Shown here: in pieces, positions 42,460-50,838 of the stretch
Numbering within the stretch: position 1 is the first letter of the stretch
How the letters are laid out: the number at the start of each line of letters is the position of its first letter
Position numbers and translations under genes: made by a program
NCBI GenBank assembly: GCA_016182605.1
Contig: JACPGE010000056.1
Location: 189,670-253,669 of the forward strand
Direction: 5' to 3'
DNA length: 64,000 bases
DNA from: Candidatus Hydrogenedentota bacterium
GTDB taxonomy: Bacteria > Hydrogenedentota > Hydrogenedentia > Hydrogenedentales > JAEUWI01
The notes under the pieces: generated by a model
What the model was told of the DNA's origin: nothing
Seen by the model: the letters and a program-made list of their open reading frames with translations, nothing else
Databases searched by the model: none

Positions 42460-44460
42460 TTAGAAAACGGGAACGGCGGGCTCGATTTCGGTCACCTTGT
42501 CGGGGCAGATGTGGGTCATGAGGTCGGTCAGGTCGTAACACTCCAGCGCGGCGTGGACCGTGTTCTCGATCTGGCCGCTCGCCCGATCGGCGTTCACCAC
42601 CGCCGCCCACGAGGGAATCCCCTGGAGCAAGGTGATCTTGCTCACCGCATCGGCGCGCAGCGCTGCGGCGTGGAGGGCCGGCACCGTCGCCGCCCCCTGC
42701 GCATGGATCTGGATGGGCGCCCCGGGCCAGGTGGCCGCGAGGTGGTTCAGACCGGCCACGATATCCTGGGTGCGGATGCCCACGAGACTCTTTCCCAGGA
42801 TGTAGGCCCGATACGAAGTGTCCCAATGCTTGCCCGCAAGATTCCAATCGCCTTTGTACTTTGGCTCGTGCTCCAGTTCTCCGGAAACACTGTAGTCCAG
42901 CGCGAGCACTGCGGTACCTGCGTCCAGCCAGGCGTTCAGGCGCTCTTCGTCTTCTGCCAGGGCGGCCTTGCCCGCTTCGTGCAGGTAGAGCACGCAATCC
43001 TGAACCGCGTCGCCGCGCGTGAAAAGTACCGCAGGCACAGGCACGCCCGAGGTGGATGGAATGAGGAGCCGCTTCAGCGTGACGTCGCCAAGAATCTCCA
43101 CGCCGGCCTCTGATGTTGCGGGCACAACGCGCAGATCTTCCGCGGCGATGTTAAGCAACTTCGCCACCTTCGCCAGACCGGCGTTGGGGTCCTCCCACAG
43201 CTTCCGGCGCTGCGCGTCAAACTGCGCCATGCGTTCGCGGTTGAGATCGAAGGCGGTGCGTGCGTTGGGCAGATCGATGACGCGCCCCGTCTCCGTGCAC
43301 AGAATTTCGGGATCGGTAAAGATGGGGAACTCCGCGTCGTCGATATGGCCGTCCTGCTCCAGGAGCCAACGGCGCATCCAGTGCACCATCGTGGCACGCA
43401 GCCGCGGCGTGAATCCGTGCTCTTCGTCCACCTCGGCGAGGTCCACCCGTTCCGGATAGCCCAGGCGCGTGTAGACCCGCTTGGCCTGACGGTACATGTT
43501 CCACGCGCCCTCGATGTCGAAGAAGTCGCGCGTGGCCGAGCAAATCAGGGTGGGCTTGGGCGCCCGCAGGATGAGGTAATCCGCGTGGTCCATGCCCCAG
43601 GCCAATTGACCGAAGATGTTCTGCTCGCCGTACTGCGGACCGATCGTGTCGAGGAGTTTTTCCCAGCCCGTGATATAGCAACTCGGTGCGGCGGCCTTCA
43701 CACGAGGGTCCAGTGCCATGATGTAGCTGGTCAGGGTACCCCCGCCAGAGTTGCCGGTGCAGCCGAGGCGCGACGCATCAATCTCCGGCCGCGATTCCAG
43801 GTAGTCGAGTCCGCGCATGCCGTCATAGATGCGGTAGGCGGCGATATTGGCGCCGGTGAGAATGGCGCCTACGCCGATCAGGGTATGTTCGATGGTGGTG
43901 CCGAAGGCGGGCTTGCCGTCTTTGTAGAAGGCGAAACGTTCGCCCTGACCCACGGGGTCGTAGCACAAGGCCGCAATGCCGTTTCGCGCCAGGAGCATGC
44001 TTGCGCGCTGATAGGTTTCCCCGCCTTTGCCGGAGTCTTCGTGGCCGCACGGAACGAGCACGCCGGGATAGGGCGGCGGCGAGAGGGGGAGGTAGAGGAT
44101 GGCGGTGACATAGAAGGAAGGACGGCTCTCGAAGATCACCTTTTCATAGCGGTAGCCCTCGCCTTCCCCCTGGAAGACGACCCGGGCATTCAGGGGGGTG
44201 CGCTTGGGAAAGCCCCCCAGCTTTTCGATGAAGGTTGTGCGCAGACGCTCCTGATAGACCGCGACATCCTCCGGGCTTTTCAGGCCCTCAAGGCTTTCTG
44301 CGCGTTTCGCCAGCGCCGCATCGGCCTGCGCGGCCAATACGTCCAGCACCAAGCGCTGTGCTGGCCCCGCCGCGTCCCCGCGATAGACCTGCATGGCTGC
44401 GGGGTCCAGGGTGAATGAAACGAGGCCGAAAAGCGTGGTAAGGAGCGTAGAGGTCAGCAT
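42460..44460 (-). CDS. secreted tandem alpha/beta-hydrolase (acetyl-xylan-esterase-like)
   Basis: A 666-residue exported protein with a signal peptide (LTSTLLTTLFGLVSFTLD). The N-terminal alpha/beta-hydrolase domain (about residues 60-380) has the nucleophile elbow GCTGNSGGG and the oxyanion region LVPCGHEDSGKGG. This is the type seen in acetyl-xylan-esterase and Abhydrolase_7-like proteins acting on polysaccharide esters. A second, weaker hydrolase-like domain follows (about 430-640: VPAVLFTRGDAVQDCVLYLHE, QIHAQGAATVPALHAAALRA) and seems to lack a standard GxSxG serine. The ATG at 44460 has GGGAGA upstream. It is divergent from the nitroreductase gene. Confidence 0.8.
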   Translation of the reverse strand: MLTSTLLTTLFGLVSFTLDPAAMQVYRGDAAGPAQRLVLDVLAAQADAALAKRAESLEGLKSPEDVAVYQERLRTTFIEKLGGFPKRTPLNARVVFQGEGEGYRYEKVIFESRPSFYVTAILYLPLSPPPYPGVLVPCGHEDSGKGGETYQRASMLLARNGIAALCYDPVGQGERFAFYKDGKPAFGTTIEHTLIGVGAILTGANIAAYRIYDGMRGLDYLESRPEIDASRLGCTGNSGGGTLTSYIMALDPRVKAAAPSCYITGWEKLLDTIGPQYGEQNIFGQLAWGMDHADYLILRAPKPTLICSATRDFFDIEGAWNMYRQAKRVYTRLGYPERVDLAEVDEEHGFTPRLRATMVHWMRRWLLEQDGHIDDAEFPIFTDPEILCTETGRVIDLPNARTAFDLNRERMAQFDAQRRKLWEDPNAGLAKVAKLLNIAAEDLRVVPATSEAGVEILGDVTLKRLLIPSTSGVPVPAVLFTRGDAVQDCVLYLHEAGKAALAEDEERLNAWLDAGTAVLALDYSVSGELEHEPKYKGDWNLAGKHWDTSYRAYILGKSLVGIRTQDIVAGLNHLAATWPGAPIQIHAQGAATVPALHAAALRADAVSKITLLQGIPSWAAVVNADRASGQIENTVHAALECYDLTDLMTHICPDKVTEIEPAVPVF

Positions 44461-44586
44461 TGGTCTCCCTTTACTGGAAAAAGGTACAATAAGACGGTGT
44501 GCGGCGCAGTGCATGACGCACGATACGCGCGGCGCACGGGCCATTATAGCTGTGCATCCCCCGGAATTCACCCACAGGACTTCGCC

Positions 44587-45339
44587 TTGAAAGAGAATGC
44601 TGTCATTGCAGAAGAAGCCGCGCTTGCGCCGGAAACCGTCTCCGAGGCGTTTGAACAGGTGGTGCGCGGCCGCCGTTCCGTGCGGAAGTTCCTGGAAGAG
44701 CCCGTGCCCGAGCCGGTGATCGAAAAATGCCTGGAACTGGCCGTGCTCGCGCCCAATTCCAGCAACTTGCAGCCGTGGGAATTTCACTGGGTGCGCACGC
44801 CGCAGATGAAGGCGGTGATCGCCGAGGCCTGCATGGGCCAGAGCGCGGCCACCACGGCGAGCGACTTGATTGTGGTGGTGGCGCGCACGGGAACCTGGCG
44901 CGCGCATGCGAAACGGATGATCGCGGACTGGCCTGGCGGGAACCCGCCCAAGATCGTGCGGGACTACTACGGGCGCCTGGCGCCGTTCATGTATACCCAG
45001 GGTATTCTGAGCGTGATCGGTCATGGCAAGCGCGTGCTCACCATGGCGGTGGGGCTGTTCCGGGCGATGCCCCGGGAACCAGTGAGCCTGGGGGATATGA
45101 AAGTTTGGGCAACGAAGTCCACCGCGCTCGCGTGCGAGAACATCATGCTTGCCGCACGCGCGTATGGGTACGATACGTGCCCGATGGAAGGATTCGACAG
45201 CGCCCGGGTCAAACGCGCGTTGAAGCTGCCGGGTGATGCGCTCATTCCCATGATCATTTCCGTGGGGAAGGCCGCGCCCGATGGCATATATGGTCCCCAG
45301 TTCCGCTTTTCAACGAACGAGTTTGTGAAGCGGTATTAG
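44587..45339 (+). CDS. nitroreductase family protein
   Basis: A 250-residue FMN-dependent oxidoreductase-like protein. The FMN phosphate-binding start is VRGRRSVRKFLEEPVPEPVI and continues with LAPNSSNLQPWEF, both strongly typical. The C-terminal half has ACENIMLAARAYGYDTCPMEGF and LPGDALIPMIISVGKAA, matching the family's second FMN contact. Substrate is unknown (nitro compounds, quinones or enones). The TTG at 44587 is chosen because AGGA lies 7 nt before it; the in-frame upstream extension is unconserved. It is divergent from the tandem hydrolase gene. Confidence 0.88.
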   Translation: MKENAVIAEEAALAPETVSEAFEQVVRGRRSVRKFLEEPVPEPVIEKCLELAVLAPNSSNLQPWEFHWVRTPQMKAVIAEACMGQSAATTASDLIVVVARTGTWRAHAKRMIADWPGGNPPKIVRDYYGRLAPFMYTQGILSVIGHGKRVLTMAVGLFRAMPREPVSLGDMKVWATKSTALACENIMLAARAYGYDTCPMEGFDSARVKRALKLPGDALIPMIISVGKAAPDGIYGPQFRFSTNEFVKRY

Positions 45340-45427
45340 ACGGTGAAGGTCCGATGGTTCAGTTTGGTGACCCGTTTCTCTGGCACATATTGCTTATACC
45401 AACTTATCAGCGAAGGGTGTATTCGTT

Positions 45428-46534
45428 ATGTCGGCAATGGTCTTATTGAGTCTTGCGGTGGGGCTGGTCCTCTTGACGGCAGGTGCGGAATTCCTCGTGC
45501 GTGGCGCTTCCCATCTGGCAGCGCTTGCCGGGGTCTCTTCTCTGGTGATTGGGCTGACCGTGGTCGCCTTCGGCACGAGCGCCCCTGAATTCGCCGTCAG
45601 CCTGAACAGTGCATTTCACGATCAGAGTGACATCGCCTTAGGGAATGTGGTGGGAAGCAACATCTTCAACGTGCTCTTTATACTCGGCGTCTGTGCGCTT
45701 ATCCTGCCGCTCCGGGTGGACAGCCAGTTGGTGCGTTGGGATGTGCCCCTGATGATTGGGGTATCCGTACTCCTTTTCCTCATGTGCCTCGATGGCGAGA
45801 TCGGCCGGGTTAATGGCGCGCTGCTCTTTGCGGGCATTGTGGCCTACACTGCCTACTCCATCTGGAAGAGCCGGAGCGAAAGCGCTGCGGTAAAGGCCGA
45901 ATACGAGCAAGAGTTTGGAGTGCACGAGAAACCCTCGGTGTCGGTGTTTGCGTGGAATCTTGGTCTGGTCGTGACCGGCCTGGTGCTCCTCGTCGTGGGT
46001 GCGCGTCTCTTTGTGGATGGAGCCGTAACCATCGCGGAAGCGTTTGGAGTGAGTCAACTGGTAATCGGTCTAACCGTTGTTGCCGCCGGAACGTCTCTGC
46101 CCGAAGTGGCCACCTCCATTGTGGCCACCATTCGCGGAGAACGCGACATCGCCATCGGAAATGTAGTGGGAAGCAATATTTTCAATATTCTTTCCGTGCT
46201 GGGCGCCGCTTCACTTGCGAAACCCATTCATGTCGCCTCCTCCGCGCTCTGGGTGGATATTCCGGTCATGCTCGGTGTGGCGCTCATCTGCCTTCCCATT
46301 TTCTTCACAGGACTCCTCATCCGCCGTTGGGAGGGACTGCTTTTTCTCGGGCTCTATGTGCTCTACACCACGTATCTCATTCTTCACGCGAGCACTTCGC
46401 CGCTCTTGCCCCAGTTCTCGTCGATTATGGTCTACGGCCTGCTCCCGGCCGTTGCCGTAGTCTTGTTGGCCACGTCGATCCTGGAATTCAGGAATCGCGA
46501 TCGTGCCAAAGTGGAAGCCCAGCCCGGAAGTTAA
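45428..46534 (+). CDS. calcium/sodium antiporter of the CaCA family
   Basis: A 368-residue inner-membrane cation antiporter of the YrbG type. Two alpha-repeats carry the ion-binding motifs: VVAFGTSAPEFAVS plus IALGNVVGSNIFNVLF in the first half, and VVAAGTSLPEVATS plus IAIGNVVGSNIFNILS in the second. About ten hydrophobic segments and a central charged loop (ESAAVKAEYEQEFG) complete the pattern. It exchanges Ca2+ for Na+ or H+. The start is supported by a GAAGGGTG segment. It stands alone. Confidence 0.94.
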   Translation: MSAMVLLSLAVGLVLLTAGAEFLVRGASHLAALAGVSSLVIGLTVVAFGTSAPEFAVSLNSAFHDQSDIALGNVVGSNIFNVLFILGVCALILPLRVDSQLVRWDVPLMIGVSVLLFLMCLDGEIGRVNGALLFAGIVAYTAYSIWKSRSESAAVKAEYEQEFGVHEKPSVSVFAWNLGLVVTGLVLLVVGARLFVDGAVTIAEAFGVSQLVIGLTVVAAGTSLPEVATSIVATIRGERDIAIGNVVGSNIFNILSVLGAASLAKPIHVASSALWVDIPVMLGVALICLPIFFTGLLIRRWEGLLFLGLYVLYTTYLILHASTSPLLPQFSSIMVYGLLPAVAVVLLATSILEFRNRDRAKVEAQPGS

Positions 46535-46624
46535 CGCTCGATTACATGATCTTGGCCTGCCGACGGCGGTGAATTTCGCCGCCGCGTCTTCGTCTGAAAA
46601 TTGCCCCACCCAGAAAACGGGCGG

Positions 46625-46633
46625 TGCTATACT
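46625..46633 (+). promoter_or_regulatory. extended -10 promoter element (TGC-TATACT)
   Basis: TGC then TATACT at 46628-46633, about 32 nt before the ATG at 46666. Confidence 0.5.
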
Positions 46634-46665
46634 GTTTCAGCCATGGAGCCACAGGAGGCGAGGAC

Positions 46666-47268
46666 ATGTCCGCAGGCATTATTCTGATCGTGCTGTTGGC
46701 GGGGCTGGGAGAGCACAGCGCCCCGCCACTGAAGGAGGCGCAAGAGACGGACTTCATCGAGGTTGCGTTTGAAGAGACCTCCACCCTGCCGCAGACCGCG
46801 CCAGCCCCGGTCCCGGAGTTCAAGGCCCCGAAACTCGCGATGGAAGATCAGTTCGGGGCCTCTGTCACCCTGGCGTTTCCACAGGAAGAGCCACATGTGC
46901 TGTTTGCTACGGATCGCAAGGGAGTGGACGATACGATCCGATGGTACAAGGCATTCGAGAAACGCTACGGGAAGACCATTCCCTCCTACGGGCTGGCCCA
47001 GGGAAAAAATATCCCCGCAATCCTCCATCCGCTCGTGAAACGCATCATTCGCAAGGATGTTCCCCAGTCCGTTTTTCTCGATTGGAAGAACAGCCAGGCC
47101 GAAGCGTGGCAATTTCAATCGGGCCAGGCGAATATGTATGTAATCGCACCCGACGGCGCCGTGGTCTTCCATGGTATAGGCGCCATGACCGACGCGAAGC
47201 GCGACGCTTTTTTTGCGGTGCTCGATCGCTACGCGGCGGAAGCAAGCACGAGCGTCCCGAAGGAGTGA
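46666..47268 (+). CDS. exported thioredoxin-like protein lacking CxxC
   Basis: A 200-residue protein with an N-terminal hydrophobic signal (SAGIILIVLLAGLGEHS) and a thioredoxin-fold domain. It shows FGASVTLAFPQEEPHVLFAT, then SVFLDWKNSQAEAWQF and MYVIAPDGAVVFHGIG, and the terminal helix KRDAFFAVLDRYA, as in AhpC/TSA and SCO-like proteins. No CxxC pair is present, so ordinary disulfide chemistry is unlikely. The ATG at 46666 has AGGAGG (46653-46658) 7 nt upstream. It is convergent with the frameshifted dehalogenase-like gene. Confidence 0.75.
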   Translation: MSAGIILIVLLAGLGEHSAPPLKEAQETDFIEVAFEETSTLPQTAPAPVPEFKAPKLAMEDQFGASVTLAFPQEEPHVLFATDRKGVDDTIRWYKAFEKRYGKTIPSYGLAQGKNIPAILHPLVKRIIRKDVPQSVFLDWKNSQAEAWQFQSGQANMYVIAPDGAVVFHGIGAMTDAKRDAFFAVLDRYAAEASTSVPKE

Positions 47269-47275
47269 TCGCCAG

Positions 47276-48177
47276 CTACACCTTCTGCGCCACGCGCAGG
47301 ATAGCCGCGGCAAGCAGATCGGGCACTTCTTCCTGCAGGAAATGCCCTGCCTCGGTCCGGGTCACGGGGGCTTCGGGGAAGACCGCCTGGATGCGCTTGA
47401 GAGAACGGCCCAGTATGGGGTCGCGCATTCCCCAGACCAATTCCACCGGCCCCCTGAATTCGGTGGCCCACCTTTCACAGGTCTGCAAGACGTGCACCGA
47501 AGGATGATCGGGACCGTTGGGGACCATGCGTGCCAAACCGAGGGGAGCCGCTCTATCCGCGAAACGGGCAAGCGGCCAGGCATAGGCGCGCCGTTCGAAG
47601 GCGCCGATGCTGGCGGGGTCGCCCTGCACACGTGAAAGGATGGGCAGGGGAAAGCCCAGGCCGCGGAATGCAATATCGCTGACGATGGGCATCTGGGAGA
47701 AGCGGTGAAACCACGTGGCTTTGATGCGCTTTGCGGGCGCGAGTATGGCGGTGTTGGCAAAGACGGCACCCTTCACGCGTTCGGGATGGCGCGCGGCCAT
47801 GCCGGCCACCAGCGGGCGCCCCAGTCCTGACCCGCAATCACACACGATTCGATCCCCAGTTGATCCATCAAGGCGCTGAACAAGCGCACATGCCAGTCCA
47901 GGCGGTGGGCGCCGGGGGATCGGGGCTTGCTGCTGAGTCCGAGTCCGATGAGGTCGGGTGCGACAACGCGGTAGCCTGCATCGCGCAATGGGGGAATGAC
48001 CTTGCGCCACAGAAAGGACCACATGGGATTGCCATGCATTAAGACGATGACCGGCCCAGTGCCTTCGTCCACAAGATGAAAGCGCTGATCCTCCACCGTG
48101 CATACGCGGCGCGCAAACGGAAAGCGGGGGAGAAGCCATTCCGGCAACTCGGGCACGGGATCGATTGCGTCATTCAT
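47276..48177 (-). pseudogene. haloalkane-dehalogenase-like alpha/beta hydrolase with a one-base frameshift
   Basis: Two overlapping frames together form one complete haloalkane dehalogenase of about 300 residues. The first frame starts at ATG 48177 (MNDAIDPVPE) and carries HGNPMWSFLWRK (oxyanion and halide contacts) and SCVIAGQDWG with the nucleophile Asp. Near 47820 the frame must shift by one base, consistent with loss of one G in a GGCGGC run: canonical GQDWGGPLVAG appears as GQDWGAR in one frame and GRPLVAGMAARHPERV in the other. The second frame keeps the acid (VELVWGMRDP) and the catalytic His (EAGHFLQEEVPDLL) and ends at 47276. It is either a recent pseudogene or a sequencing/assembly error. 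Confidence 0.88.
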
Positions 48178-48214
48178 GATCGGGCTCCATTCACATTGCT
48201 TGAAAGGGTCATTT

Positions 48215-50014
48215 TCAGCCGCGTCCGGATGCCGCATGCAGCGCCGGGAGCACGAGATCGAAGGCCACCCAGCCTCCTTCATTGTGCGAAAGCAGGACCT
48301 GCCCGCCGTGCGCCTCCACGATCTCTTTCACCAGACTCAGGCCGAGCCCCTGGCCGTCGACCGCACGGTTGCGCGCCTGATCCACGCGGAAGAAACGGTC
48401 AAAGACATGATCCGCCGCGTCCTCGGGAATGCCATCGCTCGTATTGGAGATCCGCAACCGGATTTGCTGGTCCTTGGCGCGCAGTGAAAGGCGCAGCCGC
48501 TGATGCCGATTGTTGTACTTCAGGGCGTTGTTCAGCAGATTCTGCAGGGCCTGTTGCAGCAACTCTTCGTCCGCAAGCGCCCACAGTTCGGGATCGATTC
48601 GCGTTTCCACGTTCATTGCGGGCGCCAGGATGCGTGCGTCTTCGCAGGCGGATTCGACACGCTCCGACAGGCACACCGGCTTTTGGTTGAGCAAGAGTTC
48701 TCCGGTGTCCGCGCGCGAGAGGATGAGCAACTTGCGAATGATCGATTTCAGGCGCTGCACCTCCTCCAGCAGCGCAGAGAGGCGTCGCTGATCGGCGGAG
48801 CCCGTAGGCGCGTCGTTCACGGCCTGTTCGAGATGGCCCTGCAATATGGTGAGCGGCGTTTTCAATTCGTGGGCCGCGTCCGCGCTGAAGCGCGTGGCCT
48901 GATGAAAACTCTTGGACAGGCGATCGAGCATGCCATTGAAGACATCGATCATACGCTCAAATTCGGTTGCAGATTGACTTCGCCGTATCCGGGTGTCCAG
49001 CCCGGTGGCGGTCACGCCCTCCATCGCGCGGGTGAGCGCTTTCACCGGGCGAATGGCCTGGCGCGCGCTCAACCAGCCTGCCGCCGCGATAACACTGAGG
49101 GCCACGAGAATGGCCAACGCAATGCTGTTGCGCAACAGGGAGAGATCGCGCGCATAGACGCTCAAGTTCATCCCAAGCACCAGGATCGTGTGCGGGTTGC
49201 CCATCAGGGCGATGCGCCACCTCCCTTCGCGCGTTGTTAGCTCTTCGAAAGTGGGCGCGACGGCGGACGCGGCATCAAATCCGCGACCTCCCGCTCTGCC
49301 CGGGAAGGCCCCCGAATCGAATCGCGGCCCCTCGCGCGTCTCATCGCCTTCAATGAATCCCGGCGCCACAGCCTGCGGCGGGCCCTCTGGAGCGCCCCTG
49401 AAGTCTCCCCGATCGGGTGGAGGTGGCGGAGGGAAGCCTTCGCCATCGGGGCGGGGCCCTCCTGGACCGCGCCGGTCTTCCGGGCGCAATCCCCGCTGCT
49501 CAAAATCGGGTGGTGGCGCGTCGTTGCCTGGAGCGCGCCGTGGAGGCGGCCGGTCTCCTCCGGGGCCGCCCCGCTCGAATTCGCGGTCCCCTCTGGGCGG
49601 TCCTTCTCCATCTCTGGGGCCAAAGCCGGGTCCGCGCCTCGGACGATGGTTCCAGTCTGGGGGCGGTCCGAGGGGATTCGGAAATCGATCGGGAAGTATT
49701 TCCTGCGGCCAGTTGGGGGATTGATGGAGTATGTTTCCATCAGGTCCCTTCGCCAGCAGTATCATGGCCTGGGAGGCGTCCCCACCGAAGACCACATTCA
49801 TGGATTCGCCGACCTGCCGCCAATACGCTACATCGCGCGGCTGATTCAGATGGCGCTGGCCGAGCAAGATCAATTCGGCGTCCAGCCGATCCAGGCTGGA
49901 GCGTCGAATAAGCGACCAGGTCCAGACACTGAAGAGGATCAGCACCGCAGAGGCGGTCACGGTGCTGAAGAGCGCGATTCGAAAACCGAAGGATCGAAAG
50001 AGGGAGGGAAGCAT
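48215..50014 (-). CDS. sensor histidine kinase with Gly/Pro/Arg/Asp-rich periplasmic insert
   Basis: A 599-residue membrane kinase. TM1 is about residues 10-30 (FRIALFSTVTASAVLILFS) and TM2 about 290-315, with a periplasmic sensor region between. Residues about 110-240 of that region are a low-complexity Pro/Gly/Arg/Asp/Glu stretch (RPRRGPGFGPRDGEGPPRG). A HAMP linker follows, then the HisKA box ADAAHELKTPLT. The HATPase has NLLNNALKYN (N box) and GQGLGLSLVKEIVEAHGG (G box). Its ATG overlaps the response-regulator stop by one base, so the pair is coupled. The insert's composition closely matches the secreted EF-hand protein divergently encoded at 50839 (see findings). It is probably a CusS/QseC-like kinase. 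Confidence 0.9.
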   Translation of the reverse strand: MLPSLFRSFGFRIALFSTVTASAVLILFSVWTWSLIRRSSLDRLDAELILLGQRHLNQPRDVAYWRQVGESMNVVFGGDASQAMILLAKGPDGNILHQSPNWPQEILPDRFPNPLGPPPDWNHRPRRGPGFGPRDGEGPPRGDREFERGGPGGDRPPPRRAPGNDAPPPDFEQRGLRPEDRRGPGGPRPDGEGFPPPPPPDRGDFRGAPEGPPQAVAPGFIEGDETREGPRFDSGAFPGRAGGRGFDAASAVAPTFEELTTREGRWRIALMGNPHTILVLGMNLSVYARDLSLLRNSIALAILVALSVIAAAGWLSARQAIRPVKALTRAMEGVTATGLDTRIRRSQSATEFERMIDVFNGMLDRLSKSFHQATRFSADAAHELKTPLTILQGHLEQAVNDAPTGSADQRRLSALLEEVQRLKSIIRKLLILSRADTGELLLNQKPVCLSERVESACEDARILAPAMNVETRIDPELWALADEELLQQALQNLLNNALKYNNRHQRLRLSLRAKDQQIRLRISNTSDGIPEDAADHVFDRFFRVDQARNRAVDGQGLGLSLVKEIVEAHGGQVLLSHNEGGWVAFDLVLPALHAASGRG

Positions 50015-50685
50015 CAGTCTTTCCTCACCCGGTAGCCGACACCGCGAATGGTCTCAATCAAGGTGTCTTCCCGCGACAGACCGAGCTTTTTTCGAAGCCG
50101 CTGAATGTGCACGTCGACCAGATTGGTCTCGGGATCGAAGTCGTAGCCCCAGACATGCTCCAGGATCTGGGTGCGGCTGTACACGCGGCCGGGGGAACGC
50201 ATGAGATATTCCAGCAAGCGGAATTCCTTCGCCGTGAGGTGCACTGCGTCCCCGGCGCTCATGACTTCGCGCGTGATGAGGTTCACGGTCACGTCCGCCA
50301 CCTGCAAAATCGACAGCCGTTCGCCTTCGCCCCGCCGGAGCACCGCATGAAGGCGCGCCACCAGTTCCTCCACGTAAAAAGGTTTGGTCAGGTAATCGTC
50401 CGCACCCAGATTCAACCCCTCGACGCGTTCATCCAGTTCGCTGCGTGCCGTAAGCAATATGACGGGCACGCTGTTCTTCTGCTTGCGCAGGTTTTTCAGG
50501 ATGCTGAGGCCGTCCCGCCCGGGAAGCATGATGTCGAGCACGACCGCATCGTATTGCTGCGAGGCGGCCCGTTCGTAGCCCGAGTTGCCGTCGCCGCAGT
50601 GCTCCACCTGGAAACCCTGCTCCTCCAGACCCCGGCATACGAAGTCGGCGATCTTCTTTTCATCTTCCACCAGAAGTACTTTCAT
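50014..50685 (-). CDS. OmpR/PhoB family response regulator
   Basis: A 223-residue two-component regulator. The receiver domain has DEKKIADFVCRGL at its start, the phospho-acceptor Asp near residue 51 in YDAVVLDIMLPGRDGL, and the conserved Lys in DDYLTKPFYVEELVARLHA. The winged-helix DNA-binding domain has LTAKEFRLLEYLMRSPGRVY and VDVHIQRLRKKLG. It is encoded before its kinase, partner by operon. The ATG at 50685 has an extended -10 (TGC-TATACT) ending 6 nt upstream and no Shine-Dalgarno, suggesting a leaderless mRNA. Confidence 0.95.
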   Translation of the reverse strand: MKVLLVEDEKKIADFVCRGLEEQGFQVEHCGDGNSGYERAASQQYDAVVLDIMLPGRDGLSILKNLRKQKNSVPVILLTARSELDERVEGLNLGADDYLTKPFYVEELVARLHAVLRRGEGERLSILQVADVTVNLITREVMSAGDAVHLTAKEFRLLEYLMRSPGRVYSRTQILEHVWGYDFDPETNLVDVHIQRLRKKLGLSREDTLIETIRGVGYRVRKD

Positions 50686-50691
50686 GTGCCA

Positions 50692-50700
50692 AGTATAGCA
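50692..50700 (-). promoter_or_regulatory. extended -10 promoter placed for a leaderless transcript
   Basis: On the minus strand: TGC-TATACT, then 6 nt, then the ATG of the response-regulator gene at 50685. Confidence 0.55.
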
Positions 50701-50838
50701 GCCTCTGGCAGCCGGATGGTCCTTCGGAAGATTACAGTTTCTTCATGTGCGCGCCCGGGGCGTGTTCATGTTCGCCGCGTAGACTCTGGATAGACGCCAA
50801 CACAAAGGCGAACGCAACCAGAAACAAGGAGACGTGCC

